A DNA stretch of 64,000 nucleotides, taken from positions 62,001 through 126,000 of the forward strand of contig JAKTNV010000164.1 of assembly GCA_022747635.1 (NCBI GenBank), in the 5' to 3' direction. Below the pieces are notes generated by a model. The model was given only the letters and a program-made list of their open reading frames with translations, was not told the origin of the DNA and ran no database searches. Below, in pieces: positions 1 to 10,879 of this stretch. The stretch's first letter is position 1; the number at the start of each line of letters is the position of its first letter. The position numbers and the translations under genes were made by a program. The DNA is from Hetaerina americana. Its lineage: Eukaryota; Arthropoda; Insecta; Odonata; Calopterygidae.

Positions 1-754
1 AAGATAACTATCTCAGCAGCTGGTAATCTTGTCGTGAATGTAATTAGGAGTTCTCCAGAATTTGAAAGGTATATGTTTCATAAAAGATATCACCAGTCCA
101 ATCTTTCCATTTGTGGCGTAAATAGGAAGAAGTTCAAATACACATAAATAACCTTAAAATAGACAATGAGACAGTTCACCTCAAAGAGGAGATGTATTCT
201 TCCAAACAGTGCAATACAACTTTTGGCTACGGTAGATCCTTTAATGTCACCCATTAATTCACAATGCAATCAAATAATTTGTGCGTTCTGAATCTGAGAA
301 TGAAAACTATATAGCCTTAATGAACGTGTATTGTGTATTTCTAAAGGTAAGCACAGTATGCTCAAAGGCATTAGCGATAAGTGAAATTTAAAATGTGACA
401 GAACAATCTCATACATTACTTGAGAATTAAGTTTGTTTGGTTTGAACATTTGGTGGCGACGTCACCATGGCAATAGTAACAAAGAAGTGAAGAACGAAAG
501 GTTTCAAATTGGAGTTTGGATCTAGTCTTATTTCATTAATGAAATACAGTATGCTGTTTAGTTATATGCTCTTAATATATTCGTTTATAATGGAAAAATA
601 GTAAAACAATGTTGTTTGAGAAAATATTTGATTTTAAAATTATTTCTATTCGTTTTAAATCATTAGAAGTAAGATTAATTAATATTTCAAACAACAGAGC
701 TCATTATACTTGAACGAAATTCTAGATGGTAACTTTGCAAATATTTATATCTAT
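1..754. other. AT-rich non-coding flank of copy A
   Basis: No coding region is supported. The first ~560 bases also have a diverged relative at 12395-12865 in addition to the close copy at 55928-56683, so this is part of a dispersed repeat or duplicated flank. The LTR at 755 interrupts it. Confidence 0.6.
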
Positions 755-859
755 TGTCGCAAGTATGCGACATGGTACTCCTTCCCTGGCTCCTCCGAAT
801 GTCCCACGTGACCAAAGACAACGTTTCAAAAGTATTCCTCCCCTGAATCCTAAATTGGG

Positions 860-898
860 TATAAAAGCCCTGGTCGCCGGGCAAAAAGCAGTCAGTTG
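860..898 (+). promoter_or_regulatory. LTR core promoter: TATA box and initiator
   Basis: TATAAAAG at 860-867 sits in GGGTATAAAAGCCC. About 30 bases downstream is a TCAGTT initiator (893-898), which fits the arthropod Inr consensus. It lies inside the LTR, so transcription would start the R region. In copy B the TATA box is kept, but the initiator is TCTGTT. Confidence 0.7.
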
Positions 899-982
899 GT
901 TATCTGGCGGTGACCGGTAGGGCACGATGCTTCGGCTTTGTTGCGCTTGTTGCGACAGTGTGTCCTCTTCCTGACTAAACTT

Positions 983-1180
983 CGGACGAGGGCTCTGCCA
1001 AGGTTACGTTCCTTTGACCTCGTCCACCCTGCAATACTCCCTTCCTTTCCGACGGACGAGGGCTCCGCCTAGGTTATGCGTGTCGTGACCGCGTCCACCC
1101 TGCCATACTCCCTTCTTTTCCGACGGAAGAGGGCTCTGCCTAGGTTATGTGTTTCGTGACCGCGTCCACCCTGCATTTAC
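983..1180 (+). repeat. Three 70-71-bp tandem repeats inside the LTR
   Basis: Units start at 983, 1053 and 1124. Each begins CGGACGAGGGCT or CGGAAGAGGGCT and includes a CGTCCACCCTGC block. They lie about 90 bp downstream of the predicted start site, so they would sit in the transcript leader. The same array occurs in copy B from about 56911. Confidence 0.85.
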
Positions 1181-1396
1181 CCCGTCCCAGGTAATTTTCT
1201 GCCATTTTAATTCTGTCCGTACTCGCGTTGGTTTACCGAGGGTCTAGCCATCCATAATTTGCTTATACTTATGTAAATGGTGGATTATGACTGATGTTGG
1301 GTAATATACGGCTGCTTTGGTAATACTCGGTGTAGTTACTCTAACCTTCCCCGATACCCTTTGTGTCGCACCATAGAAACCCCTCTTGCGACATAT

Positions 1397-1414
1397 TGGT
1401 GTCAGGTGAGGGGT
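1397..1414 (+). promoter_or_regulatory. Putative primer-binding site
   Basis: TGGTGTCAGGTGAGGGGT starts three bases after the LTR end. TGG complements the CCA end of a tRNA, as expected for a retroelement primer site. The LTR fragment ending at 38440 is followed, after the same three bases (TAT), by nearly the same sequence, so the two families share a primer type. I do not assign the tRNA. Confidence 0.6.
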
Positions 1415-1737
1415 TGCACGTTTGGACTAGTGATTTATTCAGTGTATGCGACAGTGTCTCATAGATTATCATGTGCCCGTGTACCTCTTTAAATCGGAAG
1501 TTCCGTATTTTCTCGGACAGGTGGGATATGCTAATCTGTGCTGATCTAAGGAATTATTATTTTAAGACACGTGCTATAACCTCATCGCGATTCTCTGCGC
1601 GCAATTAAACTAAGCGTCACTTCATCAGGAACCATCAATTAGCCCATTCAGCGCCCACCATGGGTATCGGATACACTCGGAGTATGAAAAAATAAATTAA
1701 TTAAGCGCAGTGAAATTTTAATGTAATTAGCATTGGG

Positions 1738-2624
1738 TTGAATTTCGCGATGGATGGCCTTAACCCTCATAGACTGGGGAACCCTAACCCTTTTCTCGAT
1801 TATCAAGAAACCGCAAATGGATTGAAATTCGGCACTGCACTCAACTTCACATCTTTGGTTAATGTCTTAGATCAGCCGGGAAGTAGCGCGAGTCCGCAAA
1901 ATGGCTGCGGAGAAGCAGCGCTAACCGCCGCTATTGGCAGCCAGATTCATTTATTTCCAACGTTTAGCGGGGAAGATGAGATTGGGGTTGGCAAATATTT
2001 GGAAAGCGTTCGTATTGTAAGTCATCTTAGTAGTTGGAATGAAGCACAAACCTTAGGAGTCGCTCAACTTCGGCTTGGAGGAACCGCCGCGGATTTTGTC
2101 TCTGCAAGTCATCACATATTAGGTTCATACGCGGACTTTTCCATTAATCTCAAAAGGAGATTTTCACTAAAGGCATCTCCAATCATGTTAGAAAAAATAT
2201 TTAACACTTGCGTACAAAAACCGCTGGAGAGCGTCGCAGAATTTCCAACCAGATTGCGCCATGTCGCCCGTAGGCTACGCGAGTCATGGGGCGAGATTGA
2301 TTCAGAAACAGCGAAGAATTCAAGGTAGACTTCTTGTGCAATTTTTAATTGGGCTGAAGGAAGAGATTGGTAGGTTTGTGTTGGCTCGTAATCCAACAAA
2401 CTTGATTGAGACAGAAGGGTTCGCAAGAAACAGGATGGACAATAGTAGTTAATAATTTTAGGAAAGATAACAATTTTCTAGTGGAAACGAGAGCAGCCAT
2501 TACCATCATTGATAGTAAAAAATTTCCTTTTGGCCAATTAAGGAATTCTGATTACAATTCTCGGGTGCGAAGCGCGTCAGGTCATCCCTTGCCAATCATC
2601 GGAGAGAGTTCGTGCAATTTTTGA
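1738..2624 (+). pseudogene. gypsy-like gag and protease relic, copy A
   Basis: A 196-aa frame (1738-2328) contains a retrotransposon gag segment: the FPTFSGEDE box, SWNEAQTLGVAQLRLGGTAA (about residues 97-116) and a helix-rich region up to LESVAEF. The errantivirus-like element at 38668 has closely related motifs (SWSENQTLSVARLRLSGTAA). The frame shifts near 2300 and continues in 2261-2452. After a deletion, the protease follows in 2406-2624. There the expected D-T-G reads E-T-R (FLVETRAAITII), so the protease is catalytically dead. No CCHC knuckles remain. Copy B (57657-58543) has the same frameshift, deletion and E-T-R, so the decay came before duplication. Confidence 0.8.
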
Positions 2625-2715
2625 TTGATCATAAATTATATCCCCATGACATCTTAGTAGTGGATTTGGGGGAAACGAACTATGACGGTCTTCTAGACCT
2701 TGATTTTATGAATTC

Positions 2716-2766
2716 CAAAGAAACTGCGGGAGATGCCGCAACAGTAACTTTTAACGGAGTCATCCG
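2716..2766 (+). repeat. 51-bp inverted repeat, left member
   Basis: CAAAGAAACTGCGGGAGATG and the following bases to CATCCG recur in reverse complement at 6175-6225, with two mismatches in the part compared by eye. The left member lies in the tRNA-related insertion. It therefore marks a second piece of the same repeat family 3.4 kb away rather than a transposon end. Confidence 0.75.
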
Positions 2767-2904
2767 CTAATGTGCATTTCAATGCAACAATTTCAGAGTT
2801 TAAAAATCATTCGCCTTGACTGGGATTCGAACCCAGATCCCTCAATATCCGGTCGAGTGCTGTTGTTCCCTTAAAAGCCCCAAAATTTCAGAGTTTAAGA
2901 GGAC

Positions 2905-2977
2905 GCCTCGGTAGCTTAAGTGGCTAAAGCACTCAACCGGATATTGCGGGATCTGGGTTTGAATCCCAGTCAAGGCG
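2905..2977 (+). tRNA. tRNA-like sequence inside a repeat (probably not a functional tRNA)
   Basis: A 73-nt cloverleaf can be drawn: acceptor GCCTCGG with TCAAGGC (one mismatch, one wobble), D-stem GCTT/AAGC, anticodon stem CTCAA/TTGCG with one mismatch, and T-arm CTGGG-TTTGAAT-CCCAG. The loop CCGGATA would give anticodon GGA (serine type), but position 33 is C rather than U, and there is no long serine variable arm. It sits in a duplicated, fold-back insertion, so a SINE head is more likely than a tRNA gene. Confidence 0.4.
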
Positions 2978-3005
2978 AATGATTTTAACACTCTGAAATT
3001 GTTGC

Positions 3006-4041
3006 CTTGATTTTAAGGTTTGTTACGGGAAAAGTATATCGTTCAATAAACGGAAAATAAGAATAGGTGAGGGAAACGAGACAGACCTTAAATCTAATGG
3101 CGTAACATCGCAGATGAACGAGCCCATTGGCGCCCATGAAATTGGAGTTTCCGAAGAGGTCAAGGCGTTTGATTCTTTCATTTATGGTATAATTAATGGC
3201 AATGATTCACAAATGGCCACGTATAATTTAGCATCCCTTGAGGAAAAAACGATAAGCGACACTAAAAACCAAAGTGCTTTTCCGGCAGAGATAATGATAT
3301 GTAACTCGTGAATTAACGGCAGCATGGAGGGAATTTGTTTTCAAGTAATGACGGAGGAATCGACAGAAGGGAATAAGGATAACGGATCTCTAAATAAGGA
3401 TTCACAGAAATTAGCAGAGGTGGCGAAGGCCGAAAGAGTCATAGAGAGATTGCCACCCGCCACGCAAGCAAGCTGCACCGCTAGGGATGAAGTTAACGGC
3501 GATGTCTTCGAGGTTTCCACCGACTCCCGGTTTGGAATAAAGAAGTCGGGTGATGATTGTGTTTTTTCGCCAGTAAGAGAGGATAGATTTGTTGTCCCCT
3601 TGTGCGATGGCAAAGTTCGCGAAACTCAGACCGGCGCTAGTAATGGGGTTGGCCGATCGAGCAAAATTGTATCAGAGGAATCTATTAGAGTAGCGCCGTT
3701 TATCCGTTGTGTTGTCGAAGATAAAGAGTGAGATGGTTGAATGCAAAGAAGTGCGAGTCATTGGCAGCGAGAGAGATTTATTTATTCTTTCGAGAATTGC
3801 TTCGGTGTCACCTGAAGGCAATGTCCCCATATTACTTTGTAACATTCGTAGCAGCGAACAAAAGGTAAAAAGGGGCTATGTAGTTGAGGTGGCGCCATTC
3901 CAGGAGGAAGTTCAGGCACCCCTCACTAACTGGGTAGACGCTGAGGACGAAAACTTCTGGCCAGATCCTTCCGCGCGTAGGGGCACGTGTCCACTCTCTA
4001 AACATCATTCTTTAGGGATGCCGAGACGAAGAGGCAGTTAA
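3006..4041 (+). pseudogene. gypsy-like pol segment between protease and RT, copy A (broken)
   Basis: This resumes the frame interrupted by the tRNA-like insertion. Three pieces (3114-3311, 3324-3731, 3709-4041) correspond to one 341-aa frame in copy B (58934-59959). A stop at 3309-3311 and a one-base insertion near 3723 break copy A. The segment SRIASVSPEGNVPILLCNIR matches the protease-RT linker of the related element (ATVSPDGEIPLLLCNTR upstream of its RT near 40840). RT itself is absent: the frame ends at a junction with a reversed LINE near 4000-4041. Two functions are ruled out: there is no protease or RT motif in this part. Confidence 0.7.
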
Positions 4042-4630
4042 TCCGCGTCCGAGAGTTAGGCCCTGATCGCGTGAAGAGGGTGGGACCGGCGCAATAAGAA
4101 CGCACTGCGTCAATCGCTCGAATCAGTGAGAGTGCCCGGCTTGGATAGTATGTCACCCCATCCCTTTTCGAGGCACTACCCTCTCGGCGGTAGATGGAGT
4201 TGAAATCTCCGCCCAATATGGCCCTCCCCAAGAAAGAATACTGGTAGGGGAGAAGGAGTTCATTAAAATATGTTTCGCGCTCTGCCCTCGCGCGCTCACC
4301 GGAGGAAGCGTAAAGGTTCGTGATATGGATACCATTCACGATAGCGGACGTTTTTCGGCCTGAAGCGTGGCGGCGAACATGACAGAACGGAATGCCATTT
4401 CGGACTAGGGTGGTGGTGCCAGAATGACTTTCGGCGAAATTGCCGAAAGCCTGAAAGATGTTTGTATCCCAGAGTATGTCCTCTTTTACCTCTTGAAGGA
4501 GGATTACGTCAGCCCTGAGATCGCGGAGAAAACGTTCGACTGCACTTTTTAAAGCGCTATAAACACCAGCAATATTAAGCGAAATAATATTAATTGGTGG
4601 AATGAGAGGACAGCTAAGGGCACCGGACAT
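3998..4630 (-). pseudogene. LINE endonuclease domain relic (APE/EEP type), copy A
   Basis: A 210-aa open frame contains an exonuclease-endonuclease-phosphatase fold like the N-terminal endonuclease of non-LTR retrotransposon ORF2. It begins with ISLNIAGV (strand 1, Asn), followed by VILLQEVKED (catalytic Glu), ITNLYASSGE, and ILGGDFNSIY (Asp/Asn pair). The reverse transcriptase that should follow is missing because the frame runs into gypsy sequence at 3998. Copy B (60551-59916) is also open. It forms one unit with the CCHC ORF1 relic just upstream on the same strand. The clade is uncertain; the ORF1 type suggests the I/LOA/R1 group. Confidence 0.75.
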
Positions 4631-4753
4631 CGCTTACCAGAGTCCTGGTCTTGGCTTACGTCGCTTCGGTCGCCGCTCGAGCCGAGGAGACAACAGCTTC
4701 GCCGTTTCCCGGGGCGTTTCGTCCGACGGGCCGACGATCGAGGCCCCAAGTTG

Positions 4754-5580
4754 TCACTGCATACCTCCCCCTCGACCTCGTCCGAAGAAGAAGACCCAGC
4801 CGTGGTCTCTACGAAGAGCGGGTAACTCGGCAGCGTTCAACGGGGGGCCTTCTTTTAAGCAGCACAGCTGGTAACCGGCCCAACCAAGGAGGTGGCCTCG
4901 TGGGGGGCCGGGAGTGGACTGGAGGTCATCTGCCGAAGGGGCTCCGTCGGGAGAAACCGGAGGAGATCGATCGAATTGGTCCACCTCTAGAGGACCCCTG
5001 GGAATATTGCCGACACCTTGGCTTTCCTCCACCATGGCCTTCTTGGTTGCAAAAAGCGCAGGTGCGGCGCTGACCCTCGTAGATTGAATGATGGCCCGGT
5101 TGCCGCCAATGTGGAGGTACGACGGGATATTTCTTTCCACCGTCATCCGCACCACTGTCGTACCTGTCAGCACGCGCGCCATTTTGTCGCCCTCCCACCT
5201 GTTCTCCCACGAGCGATGGATTTTTCCAAAACGTTGAAGCTCACTTATTATATCTTCCAATGGGGTCTCCACGGGAAGACGAAGAACCCTGACATTACAA
5301 AGGCTACCGAAGGTCTTGTCAATGGTAATCGTCGTCCTCGGATCTTTAGGGATTGAAACGGTAGCTTTCGTGGGATAAAATATAGAATCCTCTTCATAGT
5401 AGCTTCAGTTGCCAACTTCAGGAATACCAAATGGCGGTTATATCCAAATTAGATCGCCACAATCTCTTCCGGTGTGAGGCCCAGTAACTCTAGTGTATGG
5501 AGGTGGACCTCCAACGGAGCAGGGGCCTTCGCCTTATCGTCAATTTGCAAGGTGAGCGTGTCCACGTGATGTACGCCCAT
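4754..5580 (-). pseudogene. LINE ORF1 relic with a zinc knuckle, copy A
   Basis: Reading from 5580, the frame starts MGVHHVDTL and continues through LTPEEIVAI, where a TAG at 5449-5451 interrupts it. After a frame change it continues with TITIDKTFGSLCNVRVLRLP and SELQRFGKIHRSWENRW, then MTVERNIPSYLHIGGNRAII. A CCHC-type knuckle, CAFCNQEGHGGGKPRC, follows in another frame near 5070. This domain order (RRM-like nucleic-acid binding segment then knuckle) is that of LINE ORF1/gag proteins. At least two frame changes and one stop make it non-functional. It lies directly upstream of the endonuclease relic. Confidence 0.6.
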
Positions 5581-5811
5581 TTTGAAACAAATCAAATTGA
5601 GCACGCCAGCGCGAAAAAATGGAGAGCGCACCGAAAGCACTCCATGAAAGAAATAAACACTCGTGCGCACTCCCTCCCCGCTACACGCGCCCGTTGGTAG
5701 CAAATAAAAATGAGCCAAAGCTCTATACCAACAGTCAAGGCCAGTCTTGATCCAGTAAACAGAACGAAAGCACGGCCTTCCCGGCAGCAGAAGTCGAGAG
5801 TCAAACCGCAC

Positions 5812-6660
5812 GCTTCTTGATGAACTAGGCGGTCAACCGCCGCTCGACACAAAACACGATCGGAACCTCGACTTCCGAGAGAGTCCGGCAGCGCCGCTCT
5901 CCGAATCCCGGCGGCCGAAGCCTCGGACGCCGGCGAAATTGAGGCACTCGGTGAACACAGGCAGGACATGCCTGTGCTCTGCTATCGAGGCCTCCTCTTA
6001 AACTCAGAAATTTTGAGGGTTTTAAAGGAACAAGATGGGTTGACGAAATACCGCACATACATTGCCACAGGTATTCGTAGTCGTGTGCGGGATGCGCCAC
6101 ACGGTTAAAGAGCCAACTTTTAAACACTTATCTGTTTACACCTTGACAAATTCCAAATAAACTTTGGGAGATGCCGGATGTGTCCGTTAAAAGTTACTGT
6201 TGCGGCATCTCCCGCAGTTTCTTTGTCTCGTTTCGACTTTCAAATCATAGCGTAAAAGCAGTGAGGCGACATATTTTGTCGTCGCGTTCATAGTTTTTTT
6301 GATATTTTGATCTTTCTCATCTTTGAAATTGATTTCAATCGCCTGGCTCTAATCTTCTGCATTCTTACGGTAGATATAGTCAAAAGCATTTATGATTCAA
6401 TGCATTCATTGGTCGTTAATATCAATTATTTACCGCATGAATAGAGACTAATTTTTTTGCAAAATATAATTGAAATGGGTTCTTAACCCCTTAACATTTT
6501 AATTTTATAAATAAATATTCACATAACTTAAGACTGCTATTTTTTCATATTTATAATCACAGGTATGTGAAGCTATCCATAAAAAGACGATAAGTACAGA
6601 TGACATGGAAATTATAAAATAGAAAGGACCGATATATTATTCAACTAATAAAATATTCCT
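5812..6660. other. Non-coding stretch with a 51-bp inverted-repeat member
   Basis: No gene is supported. 5812-6130 may be the 5' leader of the reversed LINE. At 6166-6213 an 11-bp stem (GGGAGATGCCG with CGGCATCTCCC) brackets 26 bases. The same hairpin in copy B has 18-bp perfect arms. 6175-6225 is the inverted partner of 2716-2766. The remainder up to 6660 is AT-rich. Confidence 0.6.
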
Positions 6661-6665
6661 GTTGG

Positions 6666-6955
<290 letters not shown>

Positions 6956-7253
6956 ATAACCTTCCCCGGACTACAATCTTGACGTGGTGGAATGGCTCGT
7001 GCGTTCCGATGACCCCTAGAGCTGTGCTGTCGGGAGCAATAATAAAATCTCCTGGTAGGGTCACCAATGCCAGATAGGTCAAAGGTTTGAAGACAGACGA
7101 AAGGTAGTCCACGCAGCGTCTGTTCCTCAGTGAGGCGACTGCAATGGCGTCGGGCCCAAGTGGGGCGGCCAAGAAGTCATGGTGTCACGTTCAAAAAACT
7201 ATTGAGGAAGGCAACGGGAAACTACCTCAATTACCATTCAAAAGATTAACATT

Positions 7254-8735
7254 ATGGACTATACAAAGATTTTGAGTCCTGGCAACTATGGGGCTCGGCC
7301 CAATCGGCCGTGTGTCGTAGCCGGCAGCGGGGGAGGTAAGGCCTCCGCGGTCGTCATCGCACGAAACCCTTGCAAGAGAAAACCGGCAGCAGCAGGACAG
7401 AAAACGCAGCAGAAGAAGACCAAATTACTTAGAATAGGAACGTAGAATGTTAGGACAATGACGAGGACACGGAAACCGGAGAATGATAAGCGACAGATGG
7501 AAAGGGGAAATATCGATATTTTAGGTCTATGCGAGGTGAGATGGAAAGATAGCGGGAATTATTGGAGTGATAAGTATAGAATAATATACAGCGGCGGGGA
7601 CGAGAGCCAACGAGGGGTTGCTATAGTATTAAATGATGAGGTAGGGAGAAGCGTAGTCAACATAGAGCCGGTACCAGATAGAATACTACTAGTAGAGATA
7701 AAAACAGAACCGACGAACTTGGTTATTATTCAGGTATACATGCAACCGAGCAACCAGAAGGCAGAGGAGGTCGATAGGATATACGATCAGTTAGAGGACA
7801 TAATCGCGTTTGAACCTGCAGGGAAACATTTGATAGTGATGGCGGATTGGAATGCGACGGTAGGCGAAGGAAGAGATGGTGATGAGGTCCGGGACTACGG
7901 TTTAGGCACGAGGAATGACCGCGGGGAGAAAGCAGTTCAGTTCTGCTGGAGACGGGCTAGTCATCACCAACACTTGGTTTAGACACCACAAAAGATGCAG
8001 GTATACATGGAAAATGCCAGGTGACTCGGAGAGGTATCAGCTAGATTATATCCTGGTTAGACACAGTTTTAGCAAACGTGTGATAAATTCGCACAGCTTC
8101 CCGGGAGCGGATGCGGACTTAGACCACAATTTAGTTGTTATGAACTGTAGCGTCCGTTTCGAAAAAATACGGCAGGGGCGGCGAGTTGGAAAATGGAATG
8201 TAGAAGAATTAAATGGTTTGAAAATGAAGGAATTCAAACAGGTGGTAGGAGAAATCATGGTGGATGGTGAAGAGCTACGTACTATCAAGGGAAAATGGGA
8301 ATGTATTAAGAAAGGGTTGTCTAAAGTTGCAAAAGACACTATTGGAATCGTTTACGCTAAAAGGACCAAGAAACCATGGATCACGGATGAGATGATTACA
8401 AAGATGGATGACCGGCGAAAATAGAAGAATGTAAATACAGAATTAGGCAAAATGAAGTACAAAGAATTAAACAATAAATTGAGGCGGGCAACAAATAAAG
8501 CAAAAGAAGCATGGTGGAAGACAGTGCGAGGATATGGAAAGTCTGCAGAGGAAGGGTGAAATCGGTGCGCTGTACAGCAATGTTAACTCTTTATCGGGAA
8601 GTAAGAAAGGGAGATCAACGATCGCAGTTAGAGATAAGGTGGGTAAGGTAATATTGGATGCAGGGAAGATCCAAGAGAGATGGAAGGAATAATAAAGAAC
8701 TTAGACCAACAAAGTTAGACATAGAAGAGGAATAT
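7254..8735 (+). pseudogene. RTE-type LINE endonuclease relic, copy A
   Basis: The frame starts MDYTKILSPGNYGARP. A TAG at 7444-7446 replaces the tryptophan of the endonuclease opening motif (T-W-N-V-R-T-M in copy B). It then reads NIDILGLCEVRWKDSGNYW (catalytic Glu), VAIVLNDEVG, VIIQVYMQPS, and LIVMADWNATVGEG (Asp/Asn). After a frame change near 7940 it continues through TWFRHHKRCRYTW, LDYILVR and DADLDHNLVVM (Asp-His). These are the endonuclease motifs of RTE/BovB-like elements, often annotated craniofacial development protein 2-like in insects. Sequence up to ~8735 continues toward RT, and a reversed LINE then interrupts it. RT C-terminal debris resumes at 9955. Confidence 0.8.
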
Positions 8736-8751
8736 GACGTTGAGGAAGATA

Positions 8752-9947
8752 GCATCTGATTTCAACTGAGTAGGCAGATAGTTATTCAGTGGTATGTTCA
8801 TATTGTGAAATGTGTTGTATGTTAATGACAATCTACAATAAGTAGTATTTAGATTCAATTTACCTCTTGTGGAATAGTTATGGAGGTTGGATCTTAATTG
8901 GTAAGTTTCTAGATTAACTTTCACATGAGTCAGAGCCTTAAAGATATACAAACAAAATACAGTCATGATTCAATACCTAATAAAAAAAGGTTTGCAGGAA
9001 TCACATGGTGGTATATTAGCAAGAGAGCGAATAGCTCTCTTTTGCAGTAGCAAAATTTGTTTAACATGAGGGGAATGACCCCATAACTCAACACCATAAT
9101 TCAAATGACATTGAAAGAAGGCATGGTAAAGTGTTAAACGATACTCATTTGAAATGATAAAGTTGAGCTTTCTTAACATATAAACAGCTTTACTAAGTTT
9201 ATTACAGGTCTGACTGATGTGAGTCTCCCAATTAAGTTTTGTATCAATATAAATTCCTAGTATTTTAGTAGTTTCAATATCAGTTGTTTTTGATTTAAGA
9301 CTGCACACAATATGCTAAGTTTTGTTAGTATTTAATTGTAAATGATTAACATCAAACCATTCCTTAGCCTGTTTTTGGGTAGCGCTAGATCGTAACTTTG
9401 CATCTTCTAGATGTTGACACTTTTGCACAAAAGTAGTGCCATCAGCATATAAAACAGATCTAGGTTTCATATTACAGGGCAAATCATTAATCATGACAAT
9501 GAAAAGTACTGGGCCAAGCACAGAGCCCTGTGGTACACCACATTTTACTTTAAGAGCTGCAGACTGACAGCCATCAAGTTCAACCAATTGGTGGCGATCA
9601 TCCAAATATGACTTCATTAGTTTCAGTGCAACTCCCTTAATACCATAATATTCTAGCTTTGTTAGTAATATTGAATGATTAACACAGTCGAAGGCCTTAC
9701 TAAGATCACATAGTGTCACTGAGACTGATTCCTTTTCTTCAAATGCATTAATGACATAATTAACTATGGACTCTACTGCCAAAATTGTAGATTTCCCAGA
9801 TCGAAAGCCATACTGGGATTTGGAAAAGAGATTATTTAACTGAAAAAAATTACATATTTGATCTTTCATAAAAGCTTCAAAAATTTTACCAAAAACGGGG
9901 ACTATGGAAATGGGGCGGTAGTTAGCTAAATCATCTTTATCACCCAA
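8752..9947 (-). pseudogene. Jockey/CR1-group LINE reverse transcriptase fragment, catalytic motif mutated
   Basis: Starting at 9947, a 210-aa frame carries RT motifs: NYRPISIVPVFGKIFEAFM, QYGFRSGKST, VTLCDLSKAFDCVNH (motif A Asp), KCGVPQGSVLGPVLF (motif B), and VLYADGTTFV where YADD is expected. The second catalytic Asp is Gly here. A TAA interrupts after LQLNTNKT at 9315-9317. The thumb/C-terminal part continues at 9308-8970 (KILGIYIDTKLNWETHIS, ELWGHS) and fades below 8970. The N-terminal endonuclease is missing (5' truncated, typical of LINE insertion). It sits inside the RTE relic, so it inserted later. Confidence 0.8.
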
Positions 9948-9954
9948 GTGTCAG

Positions 9955-10376
9955 TCAGCCAAGGGGTTGTAAGGATTGCTGAGTGAATTGGAAATTCAGG
10001 GCGACAGGTATGGGATGAGAATCAATATTAATAAAACAAAGGATATGCAATTTTCTAGAAAGAAAAAAGCTCAGCTAAACATTAAAATAGGAGGGCAAAA
10101 ACTAATGCAGATAGAACAGTTCACGTATATCTGAAGCATTTGGACCAATACGGTCATAGTAGTAGGGACGTATGGATAAGAATAACACTAGGCACAGAGG
10201 CTTTCATATGGAGGAGAGAGTTGATGAATGGGACGTTGAGTAAGGATATTAAAAAAATATTCGGGAAACTTTTGATATGGTGCATAGTTATATACGGAAA
10301 TGTGGTCATGAAGCAGGAGGATAGTCGTGGACTGGAGGCTTATGACATGTGGGTGTTGAGAAAATGGAGAAGGTGA
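9955..10376 (+). pseudogene. RTE-type LINE RT C-terminal relic
   Basis: Translation gives RYGMRININKTKDMQFSR, then IGGQKLMQIEQFTYI, and in 10140-10376 an EAFIWRRELMNGTLS-like stretch followed by WCIVIYGNVVMKQEDSRGLE and YDMWVLRKWRR. This is the thumb/C-terminal region of RTE-like reverse transcriptases (usually ...YGCETW...LEAFEMW.WRRM). It is in the same orientation as the endonuclease relic ending ~8735, so both are pieces of one element. The RT core between them is missing or displaced by the reversed LINE. Confidence 0.65.
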
Positions 10377-10879
10377 AATGGACCGAGAAGAAAACCAATG
10401 AGAAAGTTCTTGGTATGGTGGGTGAAGAGAGGGGTTGGTTGGGAGAAATTCTATTGAGGCAGTAAAATGGATGAAGGGCATATAGACCGAAAGGGGACTG
10501 TTCAAGATGGTAATAGAGGGGAGAATGTGGGGCAAGCAAGAAAAGGGAATGAACAGGATAAGGATGTTTCATTTAAGGATTCAAATTCCTATTAGATTAT
10601 TATTATTAGGAGTTAATTTCATTATTTCCTTGAAAATTGTATCTTAGCACAACAGTATGATTTACCTAATTTCTCTTAAATTATTAGTAGTTTAAGGGTT
10701 AATTTGTCCATAAAGACATGGCCTCATTCGGCTTCCAATAATAATTTCAATGCCCATCTTTTCATGAAGAATTTCTAGTCTTTGAGCTATTTTTGTATCA
10801 TCATGATTACTGATTTGCCCTGTAAAATTAAACCTACCTATGTTTTATATCCTAATCATGCTTTGTTTGTGAAAAAAAA

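Larger units (their letters stand above)
755..1393 (+). repeat. LTR of a gypsy-like retroelement, copy A
   Basis: The 639-bp segment begins TGTCGCAAG and ends CTTGCGACA, a perfect 9-bp terminal inverted repeat of the TG...CA type expected for an LTR. It contains a TATA box, and after its end a TGG-initiated primer-binding-like site starts at 1397. A gag-like frame follows 350 bases downstream. No matching 3' LTR is present: the element is cut off near 4041. The second copy is at 56684-57312. Confidence 0.85.
2710..3005. mobile_element. tRNA-related fold-back insertion in the gypsy pol relic
   Basis: A ~295-bp segment interrupts the retroelement frame and is flanked by CCTTGATTTTA direct repeats (2699-2709 and about 3006-3016), which look like an 11-bp target duplication. 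Its right part, 2785-3004, is an inverted repeat: CAACAATTTCAGAGT at one end and ACTCTGAAATTGTTG at the other. Each arm carries tRNA-like sequence, complete on the right arm and lacking the A-box half on the left. This suggests a tRNA-derived SINE dimer or fold-back element. Copy B has the same insertion at the same site. Confidence 0.65.

Noticed and set aside
687..925. Small frames over the LTR promoter on both strands
   Set aside because: They cover TATA and start-site sequence and show no coding features.
2905..2977. Functional tRNA-Ser(GGA) gene
   Set aside because: Non-canonical C33, stem mismatches, no long variable arm and location in a fold-back repeat.
4602..5356. Plus-strand frames over the LINE ORF1 relic (and the same in copy B)
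   Set aside because: Antisense shadows of the GC-rich ORF1/leader.
2716..6225. A 3.5-kb DNA transposon bounded by the 51-bp inverted repeat
   Set aside because: The left member belongs to the smaller insertion at 2710-3005, which has its own target duplication.
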